Both the position numbers and the translations under genes were made by a program. A model generated the notes under the pieces. The model did no database searches. It saw only the letters and a list, made by a program, of their open reading frames with translations, and was not told the DNA's origin. A stretch of DNA of 64,000 nucleotides from JAEMQF01 sp963791595 (GTDB lineage Bacteria; Pseudomonadota; Gammaproteobacteria; Burkholderiales; Burkholderiaceae_C): contig CAWBTF010000030.1 in assembly GCA_963791595.1 (NCBI GenBank), forward strand, positions 22,843-86,842. The letters run 5' to 3'. How positions within the stretch are numbered: position 1 is the stretch's first letter; each line of letters starts with the position of its first letter. This document shows, one piece after another, positions 18,486 to 27,302 of the stretch.

Positions 18486-19546
18486 GCGTCCTGCTCGACG
18501 TGCGCGATCTGCAAACGCGCTTTGCCACCGACGAAGGCGAACTGGGCGCGGTCGATGGTGTCAGCTTCGAAATCGAGGCAGGCCAGACGCTCGCCGTCGT
18601 CGGCGAATCGGGTTGCGGCAAGAGCGTCACAGCGCTGTCGATCATGGGGCTGCTGCCGCATCCCGCGGGGCGCGTCAGCGCGGGCTCGGTGCGCTTTGAA
18701 GGCAAGGAGCTGATCGGCCTGCCGCTGAGCGAGTTGCAAGACCTGCGCGGCAACGCGATGGCGATGATTTTTCAGGAGCCGATGTCGAGCCTGAACCCGG
18801 CGTTCACGATCGGCGAGCAGATCGTCGAGACGCTGCTGCGCCATCGCCCGCTCAGCCGCGCCCAGGCCGAAGCGCGCGCGCTCGACGCCTTGCGCCAGGT
18901 GCGCATGCCCGCCCCCGAGCAGCGCCTGCACGAGTACCCGCACAAGCTCTCGGGCGGCATGCGCCAGCGCGCGATGATCGCGATGGCGCTCAGCTGCGAA
19001 CCGCGCCTGCTGATCGCGGACGAGCCGACGACTGCGCTGGACGTGACGATCCAGGCGCAGATCCTCGACCTGATGCGCACGCTGCAGGCCGAGACCGGCA
19101 TGGCGATCGTGCTCATCACGCACGACCTGGGCGTGGTCGCCGAAATGGCCGACCGGGTGCTCGTGATGTACGCCGGCCAGGCGGTGGAACAGGCCAGCGC
19201 ACAGCAACTGTTCAGCGAGCCGCAGCATCCGTACACGGTGGGGCTGCTCGGCGCGGTGCCGGGCTTGGACGATTCGGCCGATCTCGACGAACCCGGCGAA
19301 CCGGAGCAAGCCGATCCGCGCCGCGCCCGCCTGGCGGCCATCGCCGGCCAGTTGCCCAACCCCTTGCGCCTGCCGCCCGGTTGCCGCTTCGCCGCGCGCT
19401 GCCCCTTCGTGCAGGATCGGTGCCGCGAGCAGGCGCCGCTTCTGCGCGACGTCGGAAACGGCCACCTCGCAGCTTGCTGGCGTGCGCCGCTGGACCCCGC
19501 CACGTTGCGCGCGACAAGCTTGGCCACACCGGAGTTGGTGCCGTGA
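18482..19546 (+). CDS. Peptide/nickel-type ABC transporter ATP-binding protein (DppD/OppD-like)
   Basis: 354 residues. Walker A GESGCGKS near residue 42, signature LSGGMRQR near 158, Walker B LLIADEPTTALD near 175, and the H-loop in LITHDLG near 215. The C-terminus carries the Cys-rich region typical of this subfamily (CRFAARCPFVQDRC), which in relatives binds an iron-sulfur cluster. It powers import of oligopeptides or similar solutes through the two permeases downstream. The start ATG overlaps the DUF1028 stop and its own stop overlaps the next GTG start (GTGA), so the whole set is translationally coupled. Confidence 0.92.
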   Translation: MSVLLDVRDLQTRFATDEGELGAVDGVSFEIEAGQTLAVVGESGCGKSVTALSIMGLLPHPAGRVSAGSVRFEGKELIGLPLSELQDLRGNAMAMIFQEPMSSLNPAFTIGEQIVETLLRHRPLSRAQAEARALDALRQVRMPAPEQRLHEYPHKLSGGMRQRAMIAMALSCEPRLLIADEPTTALDVTIQAQILDLMRTLQAETGMAIVLITHDLGVVAEMADRVLVMYAGQAVEQASAQQLFSEPQHPYTVGLLGAVPGLDDSADLDEPGEPEQADPRRARLAAIAGQLPNPLRLPPGCRFAARCPFVQDRCREQAPLLRDVGNGHLAACWRAPLDPATLRATSLATPELVP

Positions 19547-22182
19547 CCCAGACGCTGCTGCGCACGCAGGGCCTGAGCAAACACTTCGAGGTGCGCCGCG
19601 GCGTGTTCGGCCGGGTGAGCGGCGCGGTGCGCGCGGTCGAGGGCGTCGACCTGAGCCTCGACGCCGGACAGACGCTGGGCATCGTCGGCGAATCGGGTTG
19701 CGGCAAATCCACGCTCGGGCGCCTGGTGCTGCGCCTGCTCGAGCCGAGCCGCGGCCAGGTGTGGTTCGACGGCCATGAACTCGGCGCCCTTGATGCACCC
19801 GCACTGCGCGCGAAACGCCGCGCGATGCAGATCATTTTTCAAGACCCGTTCGGCTCGCTGAACCCGCGCATGACGGTCGGGCAGATCCTCGCCGAACCGC
19901 TGCTGCTGCACGGTCTGCACACCGGCCGCCACGCCGGGCGCGTCGCCGAATTGCTGCGCACCGTGGGCCTGAACGCCGCCCACGCGCAGCGCTACCCGCA
20001 TGAATTTTCCGGCGGCCAGCGCCAGCGCATCGGCATCGCGCGCGCACTCGCGGTGGAGCCCAAGCTGATCGTCTGCGACGAAGCGGTCTCCGCGCTCGAC
20101 GTCTCGGTGCAGGCGCAGGTGATCAACCTGCTGCAGGACTTGCAGGAGCGCTTCGGCATCGCCTACCTGTTCATCGCGCACGACCTGGCCGTCGTGCGCC
20201 ACATCGCGCATCGCATCGCGGTGATGTACCTGGGGCGCATCGTCGAAGTCGCGACGCCGCGGGAGTTGTTCGCCGCGCCGCGCCATCCCTATGCGCAGGC
20301 CCTGCTCGCGGCGATTCCGCGTTTGCTGCCGAGCCGCGGTACGGCGCGCGAGGTGCCGCGTGGCGATGTGCCCAGCCCCCTGGTGCAAACGCCCGGCTGC
20401 GCCTTTCACACGCGCTGCCCGCACGCGCGGCCGCTGTGCTCGCAACAGGTGCCGGAGCTGACCGCGAGCGACGGCCATGCCGTCGCGTGCCACTTCTGGC
20501 GCGAGATCGTGCCGCCCGCGCTCGACGCAGCGCGCACCGACACTGCACCCGAAGCGGCGGCACGGCGCCGGCGCCTGCAGGACCTGCAGGCCGCCTTCAT
20601 TCCCGCTGCACGCGCCGAGCCTCAGTTGAATCTGCCATCCATCGACCCAAGGAGACGAACCATGAAACCACCCTTCACCGCGTTGCGCGCAAGCCTGGCG
20701 GCCCTCACTCTGCTCGGCGCAGCACTCGCCGCGCATTCGCAGACCCTGCGCATCGGCCTGGCCGAAGACCCCGACGCGCTCGACCCCACGCTTGCGCGCA
20801 CCTTCGTCGGCCGCGTCGTCTTCGCGGCGCTGTGCGACAAGCTGTTCGACATCGACGAAAAGCTCGCCATCGTGCCGCAGCTCGCGGCGAGCCACGAATG
20901 GTCGGCCGACAGCAAGGCGCTGACGATCAAGCTGCGCAGCGGCGTCGTGTTCCACGACGGCGAAAAGTTCGACGCAGCGGCGGTGAAGTTCAACATCGAG
21001 CGCCACAAGACGCTGGCCGGCTCCAACCGCAGCGGCGAATTGCGCCCGGTGGCGAGCGTCGACGTGGTCGATGCGATGACGGTGCGCCTGAACTTGACCG
21101 CGCCGTTCTCGCCGCTGCTCGCCGCGCTGGCCGATCGCGCCGGCATGATGGTCTCGCCCAAAGCCGCGCAGGCGCTCGGCGCGCAGTTCGCCACCAAGCC
21201 GGTGTGCTCCGGGCCGTTCCGGTTTGTGGAGCGCGTGCCGCAGGACCGCATCGTGTTCGAGCGTTTCCCCGAGTACTGGAACAAGGCGGCGGTTCACTTC
21301 GACAAGGTGGTCTATACGCCGATCACCGACTCCACGGTGCGCCTGGCGAACCTGAAATCGGGCCAGCTCGACTTTGCCGAGCGCGTGGCCGCGTCCGACA
21401 TGGAGGCGATCCGCAAGGACAAGCGCCTGAAGAGCGCGAGCATCACCGAGATCGGCTACCAGGGCATCACGATCAATGTGGGCAAAAGCGAGCAGGCGCA
21501 GAAGAACCCGCTCGGCCGCGACGCCAAGGTGCGCGAGGCGTTCGAGCTGTCAATCGATCGCGCGGGCCTGGCGCAAGTGGTGATGGACAACGAAGCGACG
21601 GTCGGCAACCAGTGGGTCGCGCCGAACAATCCGTACTACGCCAAGGGTGTGCCGATCCCGAAGCGCAACGTCGAAAGGGCGCGTGCCTTGCTGAAGGAAG
21701 CTGGCGTGACGAACCCGAGCTTCACGCTGATGACGACCACGACGTCGGACGCGCAACGCCTCGCGCTCGTCGTGCAGGCGATGAGCAAGGACGCGGGCTT
21801 CGACGTGAAGATCCAGACGACCGAGTTCGCGACTTCGCTGAACATGGCCGACAAGGGCGAGTTCGAGGCCTATGTGCTCGCCTGGAGCGGCCGCGCCGAC
21901 CCCGACGGCAACCTCTACAGCTTCGACGCATGCAAGCAGCCGCTCAACTACGCGGGTTACTGCGTGCCCGAGGTCGACGCGCTGCTCAACGAATCGCGCA
22001 CTGCGCGCGACCCCGCCGAGCGCAAGAAGGTCTACGACAAAGTCGCCGCGCGCGTGCTCGCCGACCGGCCCATCATCTATCTCTACCACCGCAACTGGCT
22101 GTGGGCGTTCAACGCCAAGCTGTCGGGCGTGCGCAATGTGCCTGATGGCTTGTTGCGGGTGACCGGGTTGAAACTGAACTGA
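19543..22182 (+). CDS. ABC transporter ATPase (DppF/OppF-like) reading without a stop into the binding protein
   Basis: GTG 19543 begins VTQTLLRTQGLSKHFEVRRG. ATPase motifs: GESGCGKST near residue 50, FSGGQRQR near 155, LIVCDEAVSALD near 175, AHDLAVV near 210 and the Cys-rich end CAFHTRCPHARPLC near 290. The ATPase proper ends about residue 326 (HAVACHFWREI). There is then no stop: about 47 residues follow and the frame continues straight into the binding protein at 20662, giving 879 residues in all. The binding protein has its own ribosome site, so independent translation is likely; the stop may have been lost by mutation or an indel error. Confidence 0.8.
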   Translation: MTQTLLRTQGLSKHFEVRRGVFGRVSGAVRAVEGVDLSLDAGQTLGIVGESGCGKSTLGRLVLRLLEPSRGQVWFDGHELGALDAPALRAKRRAMQIIFQDPFGSLNPRMTVGQILAEPLLLHGLHTGRHAGRVAELLRTVGLNAAHAQRYPHEFSGGQRQRIGIARALAVEPKLIVCDEAVSALDVSVQAQVINLLQDLQERFGIAYLFIAHDLAVVRHIAHRIAVMYLGRIVEVATPRELFAAPRHPYAQALLAAIPRLLPSRGTAREVPRGDVPSPLVQTPGCAFHTRCPHARPLCSQQVPELTASDGHAVACHFWREIVPPALDAARTDTAPEAAARRRRLQDLQAAFIPAARAEPQLNLPSIDPRRRTMKPPFTALRASLAALTLLGAALAAHSQTLRIGLAEDPDALDPTLARTFVGRVVFAALCDKLFDIDEKLAIVPQLAASHEWSADSKALTIKLRSGVVFHDGEKFDAAAVKFNIERHKTLAGSNRSGELRPVASVDVVDAMTVRLNLTAPFSPLLAALADRAGMMVSPKAAQALGAQFATKPVCSGPFRFVERVPQDRIVFERFPEYWNKAAVHFDKVVYTPITDSTVRLANLKSGQLDFAERVAASDMEAIRKDKRLKSASITEIGYQGITINVGKSEQAQKNPLGRDAKVREAFELSIDRAGLAQVVMDNEATVGNQWVAPNNPYYAKGVPIPKRNVERARALLKEAGVTNPSFTLMTTTTSDAQRLALVVQAMSKDAGFDVKIQTTEFATSLNMADKGEFEAYVLAWSGRADPDGNLYSFDACKQPLNYAGYCVPEVDALLNESRTARDPAERKKVYDKVAARVLADRPIIYLYHRNWLWAFNAKLSGVRNVPDGLLRVTGLKLN
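20662..22182 (+). CDS. Peptide-type ABC transporter substrate-binding protein
   Basis: 506 residues from ATG 20662, with AAGGAG at 20649-20654 as a good ribosome site. A signal peptide (FTALRASLAALTLLGAALAA) with cleavage after AHS is followed by TLRIGLAEDPDALDPTLA, the N-terminus of family 5 binding proteins. Internal hallmarks are LRSGVVFHDGEKFDAAAVKF near 105 and GQLDFAERV near 240. It delivers peptides or other solutes to the DppB/DppC-like channel. The upstream ATPase frame runs into it without a stop. Ligand cannot be told from sequence alone. Confidence 0.9.
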   Translation: MKPPFTALRASLAALTLLGAALAAHSQTLRIGLAEDPDALDPTLARTFVGRVVFAALCDKLFDIDEKLAIVPQLAASHEWSADSKALTIKLRSGVVFHDGEKFDAAAVKFNIERHKTLAGSNRSGELRPVASVDVVDAMTVRLNLTAPFSPLLAALADRAGMMVSPKAAQALGAQFATKPVCSGPFRFVERVPQDRIVFERFPEYWNKAAVHFDKVVYTPITDSTVRLANLKSGQLDFAERVAASDMEAIRKDKRLKSASITEIGYQGITINVGKSEQAQKNPLGRDAKVREAFELSIDRAGLAQVVMDNEATVGNQWVAPNNPYYAKGVPIPKRNVERARALLKEAGVTNPSFTLMTTTTSDAQRLALVVQAMSKDAGFDVKIQTTEFATSLNMADKGEFEAYVLAWSGRADPDGNLYSFDACKQPLNYAGYCVPEVDALLNESRTARDPAERKKVYDKVAARVLADRPIIYLYHRNWLWAFNAKLSGVRNVPDGLLRVTGLKLN

Positions 22183-22218
22183 GAACGAGACACCAACCGC
22201 TGAACCCCTTTCCGCCGC

Positions 22219-23160
22219 ATGCTCGAATACCTCGCCAAGCGCATCGCCACGCTGATCCCGACGCTGATCTTCGTGTCGATGCTGATCTTCGGGCTGCAGC
22301 AATTGCTGCCTGGCGATCCGGCGTTGATCCTGGCCGGTGAGGAGCAGGACCCGGCCGTCGTCGCGCACCTGCGCAAGACGATGCACCTGGACGAGCCTCT
22401 GCCGGTGCGCTATGCGTACTGGGTGGGCGGCGTGCTGCGCGGCGACCTGGGCGAATCGGTGCGCATGCAACTGCCGGTGCGCGAGCTGGTCGCGCAAAAG
22501 CTCCCGGTCACGGTGCAGCTCGCGCTGATGGCGTTCGCGGTGGCGCTGCTGGTGGGAATCCCGGCGGGAATCGTCGCCGCGGTGTGGCGCGGCACGGTGT
22601 GGGACACGATCGCCAATGCGTTCGCGCTGTGGGGCTTGTCGACGCCGAACTTCTGGCTCGGCATCCTGATGATCCTGCTGTTCTCGGTGCAGCTCGGCTG
22701 GCTGCCGGCGTCGGGTTACGTGAGCCCGTTCGAAGACCTGGGCGCGAACCTCGCGGCGATGGCGATGCCCGCGTTCGTGCTCGGTAACGCCATTGCCGCG
22801 GTGCTGATGCGCCACACGCGCAGCGCGATGCTGCAGGTGATGAACACCGACTACGTGCGCACCGCGCGCGCCAAAGGCCTGCGCGAGCGCGCCGTCGTAC
22901 TCAAGCACGCGCTGCGCAATGCGCTGACACCGGTGATCACGCTCGGCGCGCTGGAGCTGGGCACGCTGCTTTCCGGAGCGGTGCTCACGGAACAGGTGTT
23001 CACGATTCCGGGTTTCGGCAAGTTGATCGTCGATTCCGTCTTCAACCGCGATTACGCCGTCGTGCAAGGCGTCGTGCTGGTGACGGCGACGACCTACATC
23101 GTGCTGAATCTGCTCGCCGACCTGGCCTACTTTCTCGCCAACCCGAGGTTGCGGCGGTGA
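22219..23160 (+). CDS. Peptide-type ABC transporter permease (DppB-like)
   Basis: 313 residues with six predicted membrane spans. The opening MLEYLAKRIATLIPTL and LLPGDPALILAGEE are typical of DppB/OppB/GsiC proteins, as is LGESVRMQLPVRELVAQKLP. The cytoplasmic EAA-type coupling loop is at TARAKGLRERAVVLKHALRN near residue 220. It lies 36 bases after the binding protein gene, and its stop overlaps the GTG start of the partner permease (GTGA at 23157-23160). Confidence 0.92.
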   Translation: MLEYLAKRIATLIPTLIFVSMLIFGLQQLLPGDPALILAGEEQDPAVVAHLRKTMHLDEPLPVRYAYWVGGVLRGDLGESVRMQLPVRELVAQKLPVTVQLALMAFAVALLVGIPAGIVAAVWRGTVWDTIANAFALWGLSTPNFWLGILMILLFSVQLGWLPASGYVSPFEDLGANLAAMAMPAFVLGNAIAAVLMRHTRSAMLQVMNTDYVRTARAKGLRERAVVLKHALRNALTPVITLGALELGTLLSGAVLTEQVFTIPGFGKLIVDSVFNRDYAVVQGVVLVTATTYIVLNLLADLAYFLANPRLRR

Positions 23161-24056
23161 GTGCCGTCAGCGCGAACGCGCCCGCGCAAGCTTTTCCCGA
23201 CGATACCGCGCCCGCGCCCGCGAGTCCGATGCAACGCGCCTGGCGCCGCTTGCGGCGCCGGCGTGCCGCGATGCTGGGGCTGTTCGTCGTGCTCGGCTTC
23301 ATCGCACTCGCGCTGTTCGCGCCGTGGATCTCGGGCTACGACCCGGTCGCCACCGACTGGGGCGCGCTGCGCAAGGCGCCGAGCAGCGCGCACTGGTTCG
23401 GCACCGATGAAGTCGGCCGCGACGTGCTGTCGCGCGTGATCTTCGGCACGCGCGCATCGCTGCTCGCCGGCGTGGTGTCGGTGTCGATCTCCCTGATGCT
23501 CGGTGTGCCGATCGGCCTGCTCGCCGGCGTGCTGGGCGGCTGGGTCGACGCGCTGATTTCGCGCATCACCGACGCTTTCCTTGCCTGCCCGTTCCTGATC
23601 CTCGCGATCGCGCTCGCCGCGTTCCTGGGGCCGTCGCTGAGCAACGCAATGATCGCGATCGGGATCTCCGCGACGCCGATCTTCGTGCGCCTGACGCGCG
23701 CACAAGTGCTCAATGTGAAGGTCGAGGACTACATCGAAGCCGCGCGCGCGATCGGCAACCCGCCGTGGCGCGTGGCGCTGCGCCACATCGCGCCCAACGT
23801 GACGGCGCCGCTGATCGTGCAGGCCACACTCGCGATCGCCGGCGCGGTGATCGCCGAAGCCAGCCTGTCGTTCCTGGGCCTGGGCCAGCAGCCGCCGGCG
23901 CCGAGCTGGGGCAGCATGCTCAACACGGCGAAGAACTTCGTCGAAAACGCGCCGTGGATGGCGGTGTGGCCGGGCTTGGCGATCTTCGCGCTCGTGATGT
24001 CGTTCAACCTGCTCGGTGACGGGTTGCGCGACGCGCTCGACCCGCGCCAGCGCTGA
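23157..24056 (+). CDS. Peptide-type ABC transporter permease (DppC-like)
   Basis: 299 residues. The GTG at 23157 overlaps the preceding stop. The cytoplasmic N-terminus is longer than usual and Ala/Pro-rich, then RRRRAAMLGLFVVLGF starts the first membrane span. DppC hallmarks follow: HWFGTDEVGRDVLSRVIFGTR near residue 80 and the coupling loop EAARAIGNPPWRVALRHIAPN near 195. It forms the channel heterodimer with the DppB-like protein and is the last gene of the operon. Confidence 0.92.
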   Translation: MSAVSANAPAQAFPDDTAPAPASPMQRAWRRLRRRRAAMLGLFVVLGFIALALFAPWISGYDPVATDWGALRKAPSSAHWFGTDEVGRDVLSRVIFGTRASLLAGVVSVSISLMLGVPIGLLAGVLGGWVDALISRITDAFLACPFLILAIALAAFLGPSLSNAMIAIGISATPIFVRLTRAQVLNVKVEDYIEAARAIGNPPWRVALRHIAPNVTAPLIVQATLAIAGAVIAEASLSFLGLGQQPPAPSWGSMLNTAKNFVENAPWMAVWPGLAIFALVMSFNLLGDGLRDALDPRQR

Positions 24057-24335
24057 GACTTCGCGCGCCGAAGACGGCAATCGCTCGGCCCGGTGTGAGC
24101 ACCCACGCACGGCGCGTAGCACGCCGGGCGGCGCGGCTCCATCGGTCACTGCGCGTGCTGCCGCATGCCAACGCATCGGTGGTACAGTCCCGGCTCCCGT
24201 TTGCGTGTGAAGCGGCTCGCCCAGGAGCCGCGCCAATTCGCCGCAACGCCTTTATCGAATCCCCCGTCGATCCTTCCGCGGCCTTGATGCTCCGGCGGCT
24301 TCGTACCGTTGCCGTTCACGGCAGGAGCCCAGACC
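24057..24335 (+). other. Intergenic region before infA
   Basis: About 280 bases between the permease stop and infA. No gene was recognised in any frame. The last part carries AGGAG at about 24323 serving infA. An infA promoter or a long leader is expected here, but I could not define a convincing -35/-10 pair. Confidence 0.4.
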
Positions 24336-24596
24336 ATGGCCAAAGAAGAATTGATCGAAATGAGCGGCGTCGTCAACGAAGTGCTGCCCGACTCGCGCTT
24401 TCGCGTCAAGCTCGACAACGGCCATGTGCTGATCGCCTACACCTCGGGCAAGATGCGCAAGAACCACATCCGCATCCTGGCCGGCGACAACGTCTCGCTC
24501 GAACTCTCGCCTTACGACTTGAGCAAGGGCCGCATCACGTTCCGTCACCTGGAGCGGCGCGGGCCGTCGACCGGCGCGCCGGCACGCCGGTACTGA
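24336..24596 (+). CDS. infA: Translation initiation factor IF-1 (extended paralogue)
   Basis: 86 residues from ATG 24336, with AGGAG 13 bases ahead. It is an OB-fold S1-like protein: MAKEELIEMSGVVNEVLPDS, then FRVKLDNGHVLIAYTSGKMR and LAGDNVSLELSPYDLSKGRI. IF-1 binds the ribosomal A site during initiation. The standard copy is 72 residues; this one has a basic C-terminal tail (HLERRGPSTGAPARRY). Betaproteobacteria commonly keep this second form apart from the ribosomal protein operon copy. Its special role is not established. Confidence 0.93.
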   Translation: MAKEELIEMSGVVNEVLPDSRFRVKLDNGHVLIAYTSGKMRKNHIRILAGDNVSLELSPYDLSKGRITFRHLERRGPSTGAPARRY

Positions 24597-24601
24597 GCAA
24601 C

Positions 24602-24618
24602 GCCGGGCGGCGCCCGGC
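24602..24618. terminator. Hairpin between convergent infA and EamA genes
   Basis: GCCGGGC-GGC-GCCCGGC, seven perfect G/C pairs, five bases after the infA stop and 20 before the stop of the convergent transporter gene. The position suits a two-way terminator, although no T-run follows on either side. Confidence 0.45.
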
Positions 24619-24638
24619 TCGCTTCGAACTCGCGCCCG

Positions 24639-25535
24639 TCACACCGGATTGGCAGGCACCGCCAGCGCCGGCTTCGGCCCGATCAGCCCCAGGCTCAGCC
24701 CGGTGCCGAGCAGCACCACGGCACCGCCGGCCACCATTTGCGATGTCACCGCTTCGCCGAGGTACCACGCGCCCGACGCCATCGCGACCACGGGGTTGAG
24801 AAACGTCACCGACATCGCACGCACCGGGCCGATGCGCCGCAGCAACCTGAAGTACAGCAGAAAGCCCAGGCCCGAACTCGCGACACCGAGGAATGCCAGC
24901 TCGGCCCAGGCACGTGCGCTCGGGGGCTCGCTGGGCCACGCGGCCCATGCGAACGGCGCGAGAAATACGCTGGCGCAGAGCAGCGTGCCCACCGTGATGA
25001 CCATCGCGTCGACTCCGGCGAAGTGCTTGCGGGTGTAGTTCGCGCCCAGGCCCCAGAACGTCGATGTGCCCAGCACCGCCAGCACCGCGAGCACGCCGTC
25101 GCCCGTCTTGAACGAGGCGCTGCCCCACATCAACACGCCCACGCCGGCGAACCCGATCACGAGGCCGAGCGCGCGCCACGCCCCGAGGCGTTCTTTCAGA
25201 AAGTGGTGCGCGATCAGCGCCGCGAACAGCGGCGCGGTCGCGTTGAGCACGGCCACCAGGCCCGCGCTGATGTGCAGCGACGCGTAAGCGAGCAGCACGA
25301 ACGGCAGCGCGGTCAGCGGAATGCCCAGGGTCAGCATCTGGCGCGGGTGCGCGCGCAACGCCGGCATGCCGCCGCGCCAGATCAGCAACGGCAGAAGCAT
25401 CAATGCCGCCAGCCCCAGGCGCAGCGCGATCAGCGGCGCAGGCCCGAATGCCGGAACGGCAGCGCGCATGAACAAATACGCGGCGCCCCACAGCAGGCTG
25501 AGCACGCAGAGCTCGAAAACGTCTTGGGCGCGCAT
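24639..25535 (-). CDS. EamA/DMT-family transporter
   Basis: 298 residues with about ten hydrophobic spans arranged as two EamA repeats. Typical features are LLWGAAYLFMRAAVPAFGP at the start, FVLLAYASLHISAGLVAVLN near residue 80 and ATAPLFAALIAHHFLKERLG near 105, with the second repeat ending in NPVVAMASGAWYLGEAVTSQ near 250. Members export amino acids or other metabolites across the inner membrane; the substrate here is unknown. ATG 25535 opens the first span. The gene stands alone, converging with infA. Confidence 0.88.
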   Translation of the reverse strand: MRAQDVFELCVLSLLWGAAYLFMRAAVPAFGPAPLIALRLGLAALMLLPLLIWRGGMPALRAHPRQMLTLGIPLTALPFVLLAYASLHISAGLVAVLNATAPLFAALIAHHFLKERLGAWRALGLVIGFAGVGVLMWGSASFKTGDGVLAVLAVLGTSTFWGLGANYTRKHFAGVDAMVITVGTLLCASVFLAPFAWAAWPSEPPSARAWAELAFLGVASSGLGFLLYFRLLRRIGPVRAMSVTFLNPVVAMASGAWYLGEAVTSQMVAGGAVVLLGTGLSLGLIGPKPALAVPANPV

Positions 25536-25593
25536 CGGGCTCAGCGCAAGAAGAACCGGGCGCGTTCGCGGCGCCCGCGCTCAAACGTTCGCA

Positions 25594-27087
25594 TCAATAC
25601 CCCGGCGCGACGCGCTCGAACCAGGGCTGGGCCTGCTCCAACTGCGCGGCCAGGCGAAACAGCGTGGCGTCGTTGCCCAGGCGCGTCACGAACTGCATGC
25701 CGATCGGCAGGCCGGCGTCGTTCCAGTGCAAGGGCACCGACATGGCGGGCTGACCCGTCGCATTGAACAGCGGCGTGAACGGCACGTAGTCGAAGGACTT
25801 GTCCGCCAGCGGCTTGATCACGCCCAGAAGGCGGAGCAGCCAGCCGGCGTTCAGCGCATTCACGATGCGCATCAGCCGCACTTCGGCGGGGGACGGTTGC
25901 AGCGAGCCGATCGCCGCGGGCGGCGCGCCGAGCGTGGGTGTGAGCAACACGTCGTGGCGCTCGAAGAACGGCGCCATCTTGCGCGCGGCCAGCTGCAAGG
26001 TGCGGCCTGCATTGGCGTAATCGGCGGCGCTGAGTGCGCGGCCGAGCAGGCCAAGGCTGAACGTCGAAGGCTCGAAGTCGCGCGCGTTCGGCTGGCGCCG
26101 CGCAAAGCGTGCCGCCGCTTCGATTTCGGCGCGCACTTCGCCGGCCAGCAGCGTGACGAAGGCGATCGCGCAGGCCTGCCCGTCCAGCGGCGGCGCTGCC
26201 TCCTCCACGCTGTGCCCCAGCGATTCGAGCAGCTTCGCGCTCGCGTTCAAGCCAGCGATGCAGTCGGCGTGCACATGGCGCCCGAACAAAGGCTGATGGC
26301 TGAAGGCGATGCGCAGGCGCCCCGGCGGCAACTTCACCTCATCGGCAAACGGCCGCTCGCGCGGCGGTGCGAGGTAGGGCGCGCCTGGGTCGGCGCCGGC
26401 AGTCGCGTCGAGCAGCGCGGCGCTGTCGCGCACCGAGCGCGTGATCGCGTGCTCGATCGCCAGGCCACGCCAGAGTTCACTGAGGTCGGGGCCGGTGGGC
26501 GTCATGCCGCGGCTGGGCTTGAAACCGAACAGGCCGCAACACGACGCGGGAATGCGGATCGAGCCGCCGCCATCGCCGCCGCTGGCCATCGGCACGAACC
26601 GCGCCGCCACGGCAGCCGCCGAACCGCCGCTGCTGCCGCCGGGCGAGTGGGCCGGCGACCAGGGGTTGAGCGCGGGCCCGAACGCCACCGGTTCGGTGTA
26701 GGGCGTCAAGCCGAACTCAGGCGTATTGGTGCGCCCCGCGATCACCAGGCCCGCGGCGCGATAGCGTCGCACCATTTCGCTGTCGCGCGGCATCGGCAGC
26801 GCCGCGAGCATGCGGTTGCCGCTGCCGGTGGGCTCGCCCGCGATCGTGGCGAGCAGGTCCTTGACCAGGAAGGGCACGCCGGCAAACACCGCGTTGCGGT
26901 CCACCGCCGCGGCTTCGCGCCGCGCTGCCTCGAAGCGCGTTCGAATCACGGCGTTCAGCGCCGGGTTGTGCCGCTCGATGCGGGCGATGGCTGCGTCGAG
27001 AAGCTCCGAGGGACTCACGTCGCCGCGACGAATCAAGCCGGCAAGGGCCAGGCCGTCGTGGCGTACATACTCGTCGGAAGTCATCAT
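25594..27087 (-). CDS. Amidase (GatA/6-aminohexanoate-cyclic-dimer hydrolase-like)
   Basis: 497 residues of the amidase-signature family, which use a Ser-cisSer-Lys triad. Lys is in PFLVKDL near residue 75, and the two serines are in the Gly-rich PGGSSGGSAAAVAARF near 150-165 with GGDGGGSIRIPA following. The C-terminal FDYVPFTPLFNATGQPAMSV is also a family mark. The long C-terminal part resembles 6-aminohexanoate cyclic dimer hydrolases and general amidases rather than the GatA subunit, and no gatB/C genes are near. Start is one of two adjacent ATGs (27087 or 27084). Substrate is unknown. Confidence 0.87.
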   Translation of the reverse strand: MMTSDEYVRHDGLALAGLIRRGDVSPSELLDAAIARIERHNPALNAVIRTRFEAARREAAAVDRNAVFAGVPFLVKDLLATIAGEPTGSGNRMLAALPMPRDSEMVRRYRAAGLVIAGRTNTPEFGLTPYTEPVAFGPALNPWSPAHSPGGSSGGSAAAVAARFVPMASGGDGGGSIRIPASCCGLFGFKPSRGMTPTGPDLSELWRGLAIEHAITRSVRDSAALLDATAGADPGAPYLAPPRERPFADEVKLPPGRLRIAFSHQPLFGRHVHADCIAGLNASAKLLESLGHSVEEAAPPLDGQACAIAFVTLLAGEVRAEIEAAARFARRQPNARDFEPSTFSLGLLGRALSAADYANAGRTLQLAARKMAPFFERHDVLLTPTLGAPPAAIGSLQPSPAEVRLMRIVNALNAGWLLRLLGVIKPLADKSFDYVPFTPLFNATGQPAMSVPLHWNDAGLPIGMQFVTRLGNDATLFRLAAQLEQAQPWFERVAPGY

Positions 27088-27302
27088 CGGGCGTTGGGGA
27101 CGGTGCCTTGGCAGCTGCTGATTGTGGTGCAGTTGCACAGGGCGGGTCGTGCCATCGGCTGGGACCCCTGCGCGGGTTGCACGGCGCGCGTTGCGGTGAC
27201 CTCGAAACGTCGAGAAGGCACGCAGGAACCTCGTTGTTCGCGCGATCGGCGGCGCGTGTGCATGGCAATCTGTTCGCCTCGAAATTTCATTGGAGAGCCC
27301 GC

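Noticed and set aside
20662..22145. Long overlapping frames on both strands inside the peptide ABC operon and many other genes
   Set aside because: High GC content keeps antisense and shifted frames open; they are Arg/Ala/Pro-rich, have no domain signal and lie wholly under clear genes.
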